Source: Nymphalis io (taxonomy: Eukaryota; Arthropoda; Insecta; Lepidoptera; Nymphalidae). From it: a DNA stretch of 64,000 nt. The first letter of the stretch is position 1; each line of letters starts with the position of its first letter. The DNA lies in assembly GCF_905147045.1 (NCBI RefSeq), contig NC_065910.1, positions 2,480,001 through 2,544,000 of the forward strand, read 5' to 3'. Positions 32,201 to 42,175 of the stretch are shown here, one piece after another. The position numbers were made by a program, and so were the translations under genes. The notes below the pieces were generated by a model. It was given only the letters and a program-made list of their open reading frames with translations. It made no database searches and was not told the origin of the DNA.

Positions 32201-35200
32201 CTTGTGCCTATAGTTACTCTGGCTTACTCATCTTTCAAACCTGAACGCAACAATACAGAGTATTGCTGTATAGCGGTAGAATATCTGATGAGTGAGTGGT
32301 ACCTACCCAAAGCCCTACCACCAATATACACCTGATAACCTAAACCGTGTTCTCTAGGCAACTTCTCTAACAATTAATTGATGATTAATGTTAGTACAAA
32401 TTAAAATGGATTAAATATTTATTATGGTGATGTTTCAGCTTAAAGAGTGAGTGAGTTAGTGTAACTACAGGCGCAAGGAATATTCCTTGCTCAGTTCGTT
32501 ATTTTTTTTTCATGCTGTACGTTTTAAGGAAATAAATCGTAGATGTATGTTGTATTTTTTGGATATTTATATCCATATTGTAGGCGAATGAATAAAAAAA
32601 GTATCCCGTAAATGTCTCATTGCTGGACTAAGGCCATCTTTTCCTTTGAGGTGTAGATTTGAAGCGTATTGGAACAAGTCATTAATTTGTTATTTTTTAG
32701 CTGCTTTAACATATTATACACAACGTCACACAACCACCAAACTTGTACTTTTAAATCATAATGAAGTCCATACAATAACACATGCAAATGTCCCCCTTCC
32801 ATACAGCCGGATTACAAAGGTGTTGCGAAAAATTGCAACATGTGGCGTAACTATCACGACGTTGTGGCGTCATGGTCTGCCGTCAAATCCATCATCAGAC
32901 ATTATCAAGTGTCATACGAGGAGTTATACGAACACCATGGTCCGGGACATTGGAATGATCCCGATATGGTAAGCTTATATAACAGGTACGTACCGGATAT
33001 TTTTATAATTAGAAACAGTTTTTTTTTTTTTGCTTTGTTTGCCTTTCGTTGAGAAAGTTGTGAAACAACAGAAAAGTTCGGCTGAAATGTTTACAAATAA
33101 ATGCAGAAATCAGGCTTATGTATTTTTTGCATTATACATACAACGCAACCTTGTTACATAATAAATTATACTATTTGAAGGTTTATCAAGTAAAAACATT
33201 TTTTTTTTCAAGTTGTTATTTCATAAATGTACTGAAGCCAATATAATTTATTGAACTTCTAGTATATAGTAGTGTTGCCAGCACAGAAATTGTGTGCAAA
33301 GTTTCAGATCAATCGAGTGGATTGGATTTAAACCTCAGTTTCAGAATTTGACTCTCAATAGCGACCACAGAGTAACCGATAAATTTTATGTAATCAAATA
33401 AAATCTCTCACGACTTTATGTAACATAGTAAAATAAAGACAGTTTCTTTTTTTTTATAATAATAATAATAATAATCATTTATTTGCATGAAACATAGTTT
33501 TACAGATGTTATTATTTCTTCACAAGTCTCTAAAGTATCTTAAGATACTTAATCTTCGAAATTTAATTTACTCAGAGCATCTAGAAATATCTAGTTTCAG
33601 CTAATTTTTGGCACGGGTTCTTTAACTGATAGCCAAAGACGGGTACATATAGCTGTGTGTTCAATGCTGGCGTCTCCCCTACTTCTCTCCTGTGACATGA
33701 ATAAGATAACCCCATATGAAAAGGAACTCCTACTCAATTTGGACTTGTTAGCTATCGCTCAAGACCCTTCAGGGATTATGGGTAGACCTTATACCGTAAG
33801 TAATTGAGTTTAGTTTAGTTTGATTAAAGGCAAAGATTATGTTGTTTTTCTGTCGAGTTTCATTGCAACGTACAGATAACCTTTGTCTATCTTTCTCAAA
33901 GAAGTTTCAATGTACTGAGTTGTATGCACTCTTTTATTCTCAATTTATTTTAAAATCTCAAGTAAAAGCTGATTCGTTTCAAAGATTATATATATATAAG
34001 AATATTATCGTACCGTAACAGCCTGTGAATGTCCCACTGCTGGGCTAAAGGCCTCCGCACCTCTTTTTGAGGAGAAGGTTTGGAGCTTATTCCACCACGC
34101 TGCTCCAATGCGGGTTGGTGGAATACACATGTGGCAGAATTTCAGTGAAATTAGACACATGCAGGTTTCCTCACGATGTTTTCCTTCACCGTTAAGCACG
34201 AGATGAATTATAATCACGAATTAAGCACATGAAAATTCAGTGGTGCTTGCCCGGGTTTGAACCCACGATCATCGGTTAAGATTCACGCGTTCTTACCACT
34301 AGGCCATCTCGGCTTATATATTATCGTAATTAAGATTAAATCTTATAATGGCGAAAAATAAACTAATTTTCAGTTACAACCTTTAATAACTCTCTGGGTG
34401 AAACCGCACCTTCCTAGGAAAGGAGATAAATATAACTCTGTCTCCTTCGCTCTTGTCAATTTGGATGAAAGTGAGCATTCCGTCTCGTTCGCACCGGGAC
34501 AATACGGGTTAAATTCAACGGATTACACAGTTTTGGTAATAAAACAATATTCATTCCTTAAATTTAAGACGTGAATTATCAGGATGAAATACGCCATTCT
34601 GAATTTATGGTGACGTCACATAACCAAATCTTCTCGGGATTTTAATTTGGATCTTTGCTTTGTGATAAAATTTATTTCATTAATTTTGAACGTTTTACGT
34701 ATTTCATATACTTTAATGAAATGAAAGATATTTATTTTGATATCCGCATATAAAGGCTATATGTATATATTTGATTGATATATTTTTTAATTATTTACGG
34801 CCTTACTTATAAACGTGGTTTTCAGGTGATTAGTTAAGTTTGTCTTCTTCTTTCGAATGTCAAATCAATAATGACAGAAAGAGTCAATGTTTAACAGAAC
34901 AGCCGCTAAGCACCGTTTATAAGTAATACCGTATTATTATTCTTAATAAATTGTTAAAAGCTGAAATTTGATTTTCTTCCGCCCGGTTTTAATAAAATAT
35001 TAAACGTTTTCTTTAGTTTTTGCCTCAAGCCAGTGTTGCCATTTATAAAGCTTATATCATATGGTTCTTAATAGAATAAAATATATTTAAGAAAAATTCA
35101 AATAGCATTGAATATATTTCTTTTTTTTTTATCAGCATGTTTTAACACTTTGAATAATGTCGCACAACGTAATATTGCCAGTATAAATATAGGCGAAGGA

Positions 35201-36927
35201 AAAGATCGTGAGGAAAGGCGCCTCTGTCGGAAGAAATTCTGAGACATTTATTTCCGCCTCGTGAAACAGCGAAGTGCAATAAGTCCTGATACCTACTGGT
35301 TGTAGGGAGATTTTTATTCGGTTGTAACATGTTTCATTTTCATTCTGCCGTTAACATGTTAGATTCTGTTGAATCAAAATATAATATTATTGTTTTTTTT
35401 TATTAAGAAAGCGCTAGGAAATATTACCTATTCCTTAAACCGTCAATGTTTTGCCAATTGTGGTATTATTAATGGTTGGTGGTAGAAAAAATATATTTAT
35501 TGGTTGGAAGGCTAATTGGCTAATGGTCCACACGGTGGTAAGTGTTCTCCTTCGGCTGACGACATTAGTAGTTCAAGAAATATTAACCTTGGGAACTAAG
35601 ATGTTATGTCCCTTGATGAAAAGTGAATGAGCCAATGGTTACATTGAAACAAACTGCAACACAACAATACCAAGTATTGCTGTTTTTTTTATGGAATAGG
35701 AAGGCGGACGAGCATATGGGCTAGCTGATGGTCACCAACGCCCATAGACATTGGCATTGTAAGAAATGTTAACCATCGTTTACGTCACAAATGCGCCACC
35801 AACCTTGGGAACTAAGATGTTATGTCCCTTGTGCCTGTAATTACACTGTCTCACTCACCCTTCAAACCGAAACACAACAATATCAAGTATTGCTGTTTTG
35901 CGGTAGAATATCTGATGAGTGGGTGGTACCTACCCAGACGAGCTTGCACAAAGCCCTACCACCAGTAATCTTTTATGTTATTATATTTAATTATTTTAGG
36001 AAGTATTTACGAAAAATTTTACAAGAAATGTCACATTGAAGGATACTCTATCAGTGAAAGTACCGCCTGAAGGTAAGTTTGTCTTTGTAACGGCTTATTT
36101 TCTATAATCGTTGAAGGTTTTATATATAAATGTTGTTTAAAAGGTGAATAGTTAAACAGTGCTGTCTCCTTCTTTCGAATGTCAAATCAATGATGGCAGA
36201 AAGAGCGAAACAGTGTTTAATTATATGTACCGTTAACAATGTTAGTTAAATATATCAGTGAACCGTTAAATGCTTGAACAGCACTGCGATTAGGTGAAAT
36301 CGCGACTAAACATCATTTTGTTATTTTCATTGTTGAATGGATAAAATTTTGCACACATATTTATACGTAAGTTAGTGTGTGTATGATCGTGTTTTAGTAT
36401 ATGTGCTTTCGCATGTGTGTGTGTTTTTATTCAAGCGTATACGTATGTTGAGTTAAAGCGTAATTTTACGTTCCAATATTCTTTTTTTTATTATTATAGT
36501 ATAGGAAGGCGGTCGAGCGTATGGCTTATGAGCCATACGCTGATACGGGCCACCTGATCGTAAGTGGTAACCAACGCCTCTAGACATTGGCATTGTAAGA
36601 AATTTTAACCATCGCTTATATCACCAATGCGCCACCAACCTTGGGAACTAAGATGTTATGTCTCTTGTGCCTGTAGTTACACTGGCTCACCTTTCAAACC
36701 GGAACACAACAATACCATGTACTGCTGTTTTGTGGTAGAATATCTGATGAGTGGGTGGTAGCTACCCAGACGAACTTGCACAAAGCCCTACCACCAGTCA
36801 AATTTGGACGGATCCCGCCGTCGACATTTTTTGTTAACTATTCTGAAATGCTTTTTAATTACAGAGCAATTTACATAATATTATATACTTTTTAGATGTC
36901 ATAATGTACACACTGTTCCCGTTATAA
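29135..36927 (+). CDS. GH27 glycosidase, alpha-N-acetylgalactosaminidase/alpha-galactosidase family (nine exons)
   Basis: Predicted to remove terminal alpha-linked N-acetylgalactosamine or galactose from glycans in the lysosome or outside the cell. Joining exons 29135-29292, 29620-29794, 30718-30892, 31467-31564, 32807-32968, 33601-33795, 34374-34535, 36000-36072 and 36896-36927 gives 409 residues and a TAA stop, close to human NAGA (411). All introns are GT-AG with matching phases. Residues 1-18 look like a signal peptide; LDNGLARKPPMGW then opens the catalytic barrel. Family landmarks: IDDCW (79-83), LKVDGC with nucleophile D158, SCSWP (188-192), WRNYHD with acid/base D220, GPGHWNDPDM (247-256). 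Sequons at N46, N179, N368, N381 and N385. S190 is NAGA-like, but Y193 replaces the small residue expected in NAGA, so substrate preference is uncertain. No frameshift or premature stop. Confidence 0.93.
29620..29794 (+). CDS. GH27 gene exon 2
   Basis: Acceptor TTTATTACAG. Codes residues 53 (completed) to 111, including IDDCW (substrate-binding Asp pair D80/D81) and RFPHGMKYIADY. Donor TAT|GTTTGT is weak at +3, but the frame and the conserved protein continue exactly in exon 3. Confidence 0.9.
29992..30111 (-). repeat. SINE family B head fragment in GH27 intron 2
   Basis: ATTAAGCACAT, GGTTTGAACCC and CCACTGGGCCATCTCAGCT; the body is missing. Confidence 0.7.
30392..30563 (-). repeat. SINE-like family A, partial, in GH27 intron 2
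   Basis: CGCCACCAACCTTGGGAAC to CCCTACCACCAGTA. The A-tail half is missing, yet the remaining half is nearly identical to the young copies. Confidence 0.8.
30718..30892 (+). CDS. GH27 gene exon 3
   Basis: Acceptor TTTTTTTACAG. Residues 112-169 plus one base: KFGMYTN, TCMGYPGS, AEWDVDYLKVDGC with catalytic nucleophile D158. Donor ACGG|GTATAT. Confidence 0.92.
31150..31316 (-). repeat. Decayed SINE family C in GH27 intron 3
   Basis: AGATATTATAGTCCATAA, TTTGACCCGAGATTTGAAATC and AATCACTAGACCATTGAGGC remain. Confidence 0.55.
31467..31564 (+). CDS. GH27 gene exon 4
   Basis: Acceptor ATTTACAG. Residues 170-202, including the glycosylated LNATGRP motif (N179) and the specificity loop SCSWPYY (188-194). 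Donor AAG|GTAAGT. Confidence 0.92.
31679..31890 (-). repeat. SINE-like family A, head-truncated, in GH27 intron 4
   Basis: T run and body to GGAACACAACAAC; the sense 5' third is missing. Confidence 0.82.
31955..32335 (-). repeat. Decayed family C and family A copies in GH27 intron 4
   Basis: 31960-32050 is a family C scrap (CTGCGCAGGAGATATAGTG). 32060-32325 is an old family A copy (TATTCGGACGGGCAAATGGG to GCCCTACCACCA). Confidence 0.6.
32596..32665 (-). repeat. SINE family B tail fragment in GH27 intron 4
   Basis: GTAAATGTCTCATTGCTGGACT and AAGGCCATCTTTTCCTTTGAGG. Confidence 0.55.
32807..32968 (+). CDS. GH27 gene exon 5
   Basis: Acceptor CCATACAG. Residues 203-256: NCNMWRNYHD with acid/base D220 and R216, then GPGHWNDPDM. 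Donor ATG|GTAAGC. Multiple of three (54 codons). Confidence 0.93.
33601..33795 (+). CDS. GH27 gene exon 6
   Basis: Acceptor CTAGTTTCAG. Residues 257-321: SQRRVHIAVCSMLASPLLLS, then LLAIAQDPSGIMGRP. The end of the barrel is clear, but the usual IGNFGLS and the Trp of the following helix are replaced. Donor ACC|GTAAGT; 65 codons. Confidence 0.9.
34002..34328 (-). repeat. Full-length SINE family B in GH27 intron 6 with target duplication
   Basis: ATATTATCGTA at 34002-34012 and 34318-34328 flanks a complete element (34018-34314) with both pol III boxes. The head end lies about 60 bp before exon 7. Confidence 0.88.
34374..34535 (+). CDS. GH27 gene exon 7
   Basis: Acceptor CTAATTTTCAG. Residues 322-375: C-terminal beta domain (LWVKPHLPRKGDKYNSVSFA, LVNLDE) with sequon N368. 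Donor TTG|GTAATA. Confidence 0.88.
35470..35682 (-). repeat. Old SINE-like family A copy in GH27 intron 7
   Basis: GGCTAATGGTCCACACGGTGG to ACAATACCAAGTATTGCTG, then cut off by the T tail of the next copy. Confidence 0.65.
35683..35967 (-). repeat. SINE-like family A in GH27 intron 7, beside exon 8
   Basis: T run, GGAATAGGAAGGCGGACGAG to CCCTACCACCAGTAA. Ends 32 bp before exon 8. Confidence 0.85.
36000..36072 (+). CDS. GH27 gene exon 8
   Basis: Acceptor AATTATTTTAG. Residues 376-399 plus one base: EVFTKNFTRNVTLKDTLSVK, VPPE, with two sequons. Donor GAAG|GTAAGT. A family A SINE ends only about 32 bp upstream of the acceptor. Confidence 0.88.
36482..36799 (-). repeat. SINE-like family A with small palindrome in GH27 intron 8
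   Basis: T-rich tail, GTATAGGAAGGCGGTCGAG to CCCTACCACCAGTC. Where the family has GAGCATATGGGCC it holds a perfect hairpin (arms 36516-36526 and 36531-36541, loop TATG). Confidence 0.85.
36896..36927 (+). CDS. GH27 gene exon 9 (terminal)
   Basis: Acceptor TACTTTTTAG. Completes D400, then VIMYTLFPL and TAA. The VxMYxLxP ending matches how GH27 enzymes usually finish, which supports this tiny exon despite its size. Confidence 0.85.
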
Positions 36928-36946
36928 TAGAATTGGAAAAACAACA

Positions 36947-37050
36947 ATCAATCAATCAATCAACAGCGAATCGTTGTCCACTGCTGAATATAGGCCTCTT
37001 CCAAGGTGCGCCAAAGCTCCCTGTCATCCTGTCATCAAAGGAAAAACAAC
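36947..37050 (+). repeat. Short repeat in the GH27 3' flank
   Basis: AATCAATCAATCAATCAACAGC, then TTGTCCACTGCTGAATATAG and CCTCTTCCAAGGTGCGCCA, a phrase common in lepidopteran interspersed repeats. It probably lies within the 3' UTR. Confidence 0.5.
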
Positions 37051-37225
37051 GCCTTGACGAAATGTGATCATTTAAAAATGTACTTAACAACCGAAACTAC
37101 TAAAGCTGATTTCTACTGCAATTTTAGTATTTACAAAGAATATAACTTTCATTATTTCTAATGATTGGGATTTGTTTGGTTAAATTAATTTTTACTGTCA
37201 TTATAATGACAAAACTCATTTATGA

Positions 37226-37231
37226 AATAAA
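37226..37231 (+). promoter_or_regulatory. Candidate poly(A) signal for the GH27 gene
   Basis: The first AATAAA after the stop, about 300 bp downstream. Position is plausible; use is unproven. Confidence 0.4.
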
Positions 37232-37269
37232 ATATATTTATTATAAATATGGTTTTTCTTATTGTTTCC

Positions 37270-37530
37270 TACACATGATGATGTCCTGACCTAGGCTAGC
37301 TACGCAGTATATTATTGTGCAAAGTGTGTGCGTTACACAAGAGCACTCTTTCAATCGTAATTCAATGAACATTAAATCCTACACGGCTAGAATAAATTCA
37401 GGCGAAGTAGTAATTTTACGTGCTTTCTGAGGCACGGAAGAATAACCATTGTGCAATTCTAAACTCAGGAAGAAAATACTGTTGTTGCCAAGAGTAATAT
37501 TTGAATTGTATTATTTATTCTTAAATAAAA
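37270..37530 (-). repeat. Decayed SINE family C
   Basis: GCTAGCTACGCAGTATATTATTGTGC, CGTGCTTTCTGAGGCACGGAAG; the head is lost. Confidence 0.55.
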
Positions 37531-39356
37531 TTATCTTTTAGATGAGAATATGATAATATTCAGGAATTTATTGTATAAGGTTTTTTTTTATTTATTTATT
37601 TGAAAAGGCACATCTAAAGTTAATATTTTCAACACTTATTTAGTATATATGTACCAATTACAGATATGCACAAAACTGAGAAAGTAACTAATACGTGCTA
37701 ATACTGTCTTGATGATTGACAAACATTTTTTTTTTGTAATTAATTAACATACAATTTAAACTATTTTTTTACTATAAAAAAACTGATTAATATATTTAAA
37801 AAAAAACACACATCAAGGTTAGATTAAACGTAATTAAAACTAAATTTTGAACGTCGATTATATTGGAGTGTTTTGCTGATTATTAATTTAGGATATTTCA
37901 AAACAGAATTCTAACTAAAAGTAGGTTTTTTTTGAATTTATCTGACATATGAAAACTTAATTTTTTTATTAAAAGTTATTTTTTTTTTAACGAAGATCTC
38001 AACTCAAGCTCCTATGAGTAGGATTATTACATAACTGCCTTTGCATAAAAACCATAGACGTAAAAGTATATTTCAGTGAACTTTCAGCATTATCTGGTTC
38101 TTGCCAAGACTGGCTCGTGTGTTAAACGCCAAACTGCTATCGTTATAACACTCAATTTTACGAAAATAGCACTTTGGTTTAAGAAATTCTGTTAACCGTT
38201 CATTTTTATATTCTTCTTATATATTTAGATATGGAAGGATCAGTGACGTTGTAAAGCGCCCCAATGCGCGCGTTTATTAGTGGGTACAAATGTCACTAAA
38301 ATGATGTTATGATTTTTCTTTTCTTTTGTCCATTAATAATTTTGTTGATATATGGTTCGTAATGACAATTATAAAAGTATAATAAAAGTTAGCCTAATAT
38401 GTAATAACATAGATTGAATTTTAATATGTTGCCCCTAAGTGCTTAGGAAGAGAGAGGGAAGCATTGCCCTACGATAGTTACGCCACTGGAAAAGATTATT
38501 TTTAGATACACCTACTTATTTCATAATCCACAACAAAATGTATTACCTATGCTTAGTAGCTTTTACTTTTTATTGCACTTTTTTCTACTAATAAATAACA
38601 GTTTTTGTATATGCCTAACTAAAAAACTGCTAAACCTCGGAGAAGGTTATTATTATATAATAATATTAAGTGAGTATCTGTGCTTCGCAGTTTCACTCGC
38701 TTTAATTTAGACTTGACGCAAGATAAAGTCATTATTTTATAATTATAAAATATAGGCTATAATTTATACTTTTTCAATAAAAAAAAAAAAATTTCCATTT
38801 TGGGCATAAAGGATTTTTTTCAAATTATATGTCAAAACTCTGAACTATATCGTCTTATTATATTGAAATTATCATTCATTAAAAAAATATCACTTAAAAT
38901 GTTAATTGGAAATAGCGAAGCGGACAGATAACAGCTACTTATTTATTTATTAATTAAATACAAGTTGAAACCAAACGCTACAGTAATTGTTACGTACATG
39001 TAGTAACACGTACACGGTATACACTCACACATACAAAATTATCTTAGCCATACAATTAACATTTATAAAAGCACAAACAAAACGCTTAGAACATCATAAT
39101 TTATACCCGCTGTAACTTAAAGGCGACAAAATAAATACGCCTGAACTAAGCTCATACGAACGTGCTTAGATTAAAAGAGGCGTGAAAGGAATAATATTAG
39201 TATTTCTAATCGTAATAAGACGATAACATATCTGAATGACCTCTACTAAACTATAACGATTGTGATACGTTCCCGAGTCTCTCAGCCCCCTTTAATCGAC
39301 GCTTTCACATAAATTGCATTTTAGTTAATTTTATATATACATAATAATTACAACAT
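37531..39356. other. Long AT-rich non-coding stretch
   Basis: Helitron-like phrase near 38680-38710 (GTGCTTCGCAGTTTCACTCG). No exon recognised. Confidence 0.35.
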
Positions 39357-39359
39357 TTG

Positions 39360-39556
39360 TAAAAATCAATAAACAAACAACGCTTATATACCCTTGGAAA
39401 TTGTTTCCCGGTTCATGGCGCCGAGAGCGATCACTCCTCTCGTTCTAACCCAGAGCCCGCGCTACTTATAACATCTTCGTTTGTTGCGAAGACCGGAGAA
39501 GAAATGGCAAAAGAATTTGCTTCTCACTCATCATCTTGTCGTATTACACTCTGAAG
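39360..39556 (+). other. GC-richer open block of unknown nature
   Basis: One + frame is open from a TAA near 39357 to a TGA at about 39551 and reads SNPEPALLITSSFVAKTGEE, then MAKEFASHSSSCRITL. No ATG until late, and no acceptor that I can defend. Could be an orphan exon, a decayed TE coding piece or chance. Confidence 0.25.
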
Positions 39557-40414
39557 TGCTTATTTCTAATCCGGTAGTAGATTTTTGATAATAAATAAAT
39601 AAGTGTAATGCTTCTATGTTGAATATAGACTGACTTGGCATCGTCAATGTTTCGGCCATCATGGTATCTAAGGAGTTATATTCCTTTCTCTGTAATTCAC
39701 TCACCATGCAAACTAAATTGATAAGAATAATTGTAGTTTCAAAGAAATTATACTTAAAGTTAAATATTATTCATAAAACAGAAATTTATTATTTTATATT
39801 AAAAATAAAAATAATTCATTTTACATATAAAAGTATAAAATTTATCCCAATAGAAACGCTAAGCATATAGCTAAGTTGGTATAAATTTTAGTCGAGACGT
39901 AATTTGAGCTGATATTTTGTTCAATTCAAATTACTATCAGTTTAATCAAGGCAAAAATTTCACTGTAACAAAAACTAAATATCAAAATAATTATTTTCTA
40001 CAGCCGTATTACAGAGGGTAAGGATTAAGGATTAATTGTGATAATAGTGTTGCCCACGATACCTATTTAATAAAAATTTTTAAGTTCATTTCAAAATGGT
40101 AGCCCATTTGCTTGGGCTTCAAGATTATATATCACCTATAAATGTTGACATTCTTAAAAAATATAAACAACAGCCCGAGGCACACAAAAGTCCGTTTCTT
40201 AAATTTAATAAAAAAAATCTGTTATATTGTTAATTATTCATTAACACTGAGTTTTAAAGTATTTGTGTGATGTTGATTTGGTAGTTTTTTGATTTACTAT
40301 TTATATATATATTTAGTAAAATCAAAAAGTAACAATAAATGTGTAACGAATTTTGTATTTCTTATTATACGTAGGCCCGCCTACGACAATCTTGAATCTA
40401 GTCAAATGTGCTAC
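39557..40414. other. AT-rich non-coding stretch
   Basis: Contains an imperfect hairpin at about 40284-40327 (TTTTTGATTT on the left, AAATCAAAAA on the right). Confidence 0.4.
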
Positions 40415-40850
40415 CTGATGATAAGTGGTCACTTCATCACATAGATCTTGACGATGTGAGAAATATTAACCATTCCTTACATTACCCATGCTTCACCGAC
40501 CTGAGGAACGAAGACGTTATGTCCTTATGTCCTGTTGCCTATAGTTACACTGGTTAACTCACTCTTTAAGCCGGATCGCAACAATACTAAATATTGCTGT
40601 TTAACGGTATAATATCTGATTAGTGGATAGTATCTACCCAGACGGGCTTACACAAAGTCCCTGGAAGAAGAAGTTGCCGCTTGTATAAAACCGGTAGGTC
40701 CAGGCGTGCCCGGATGGTATTCCTGGGCCGTCAGCTATAATATTTCAGATGTTATATGTCTCATTCACCCTTCGAAGTGAAACACAAAATACAAGTATTT
40801 CTGTTTGGTGGTAGAATAAATAGAGAGTGCACCCACTCTCTTAAACTCAA
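40415..40850 (-). repeat. Two old SINE-like family A remnants
   Basis: 40415-40660 (CTACCTGATGATAAGTGGTCAC to GACGGGCTTACACAAAG) and 40745-40830 (TCATTCACCCTTCGAAGTG), separated by unrelated sequence. Confidence 0.6.
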
Positions 40851-41544
40851 ACAACACCACCATGAGTCAATTTGCCATGGCTAAAGAATTACTTCTCTTT
40901 ATCGTATTTGATTAATACTAGTTTATTTGATATATAGTAAGCATCAGAGCTGGTACACGCTTTGAAGATTTATGAATAGTGAGTTTTATTTTGGTTTCCT
41001 GGCTGGTACCATAGTGCCTAATGGTACCAATTCTGTTACTAACTGACGAAATTAACGTTAAAAACTGTAAAACTCGCGGTTTCGAATTGTAGTTAATACG
41101 AATAAAAAGTAAAAAAGGCGAATTCAAACTCAAAACTATTTTATCAATAATATACATAAATCGTTATATTGAAACAAATGAATACAAGGAATATATTTGG
41201 CAATAAGTCATGTGTCGGAAGGTGTTTTGTTCGTAACAAGTTTGCAGACAACATTCTAGTTAGTTCCGTACTGTTTTGTACGATTACCGCCGCCCCATTA
41301 ATGTTTCGTGTTGGCATACGTTGCCTGTGATTACGTAATTAGACGTAGGATCACTTAAGACCCGGCTTAGTTACACAGAATTTCGAAGCAAGGACCGTAG
41401 ACTTGTTCTGCGAAGGATTAAACTTATGTTCAATGTATTCCTTAATAGATAAATTCAAGACGGTTAAGTCGTCCCTAAATTTCTATTATAAATCATAAAT
41501 CTTCCGTAGATATTAATTGGGTTGTATAAGTTAATTTAAACTGG
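40851..41544. other. Non-coding stretch
   Basis: 41210-41410 is less AT-rich and repeat-free (ACGATTACCGCCGCCCC). No frame with coding character. Confidence 0.35.
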
Positions 41545-41770
41545 ATAGCAACTGAGTAAAAACATTTTGAACACCAGCTATTATATACAAAACTTATTTT
41601 TACCCGTTGCTTCACTCGCTTTTTGGGAGTAGGCTTAAAAAAAGTAGCATATGTCCTTCCGTACGGTTCAAACATAGTTTATATCAAATTTCATTAAATT
41701 CAATTCTGTGGTTTAGCAGTGAAAGCGTAATAGACAGACAGAGTTACTTTCGTATTTATAACATAATATG
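41545..41770 (-). repeat. Helitron-like fragment
   Basis: TACCCGTTGCTTCACTCGC at the left and GAAAGCGTAATAGACAGACAGAGTTACTTTCG then TATTTATAA at the right are antisense versions of the usual end phrases. Confidence 0.5.
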
Positions 41771-41879
41771 GATAATAGATATAGATTATATTATGTTGAA
41801 CGTTCCGTCGTGGAATAAAAGCTTGAATAAAAGGTAGAATAGTTTTATAATTCAGAATTACTTGCCTATAAAGTTCCTG

Positions 41880-42175
41880 TTTTTTATATAGAATAGGAAG
41901 GCGGATAAGCATATGGGCCACCTGATGGTAAGTGGTCACCAAAGTCCATAGACATTGGCATTGTAAGAAATGTTAACCATCGCTTACATCACCAATGCGC
42001 CACCAACGTTGGGAACTAAGATGTTATGTCCCTTGTGCCTGTAATTACACTGGCTCACTCACCCTTCAAACCGAAACACGACAATACCAAGTACTACTGT
42101 TTTGCGGTAGAATATCTGAGTGATGAGTGAGTGGTACCTACCCAGACGAGCTTGCACAAAGCTCTACCACCAGTA
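41880..42175 (-). repeat. SINE-like family A, full length
   Basis: TATAGAATAGGAAGGCGG to GCTCTACCACCAGTAA. Short TGAG duplication near 42117-42126. Confidence 0.85.
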
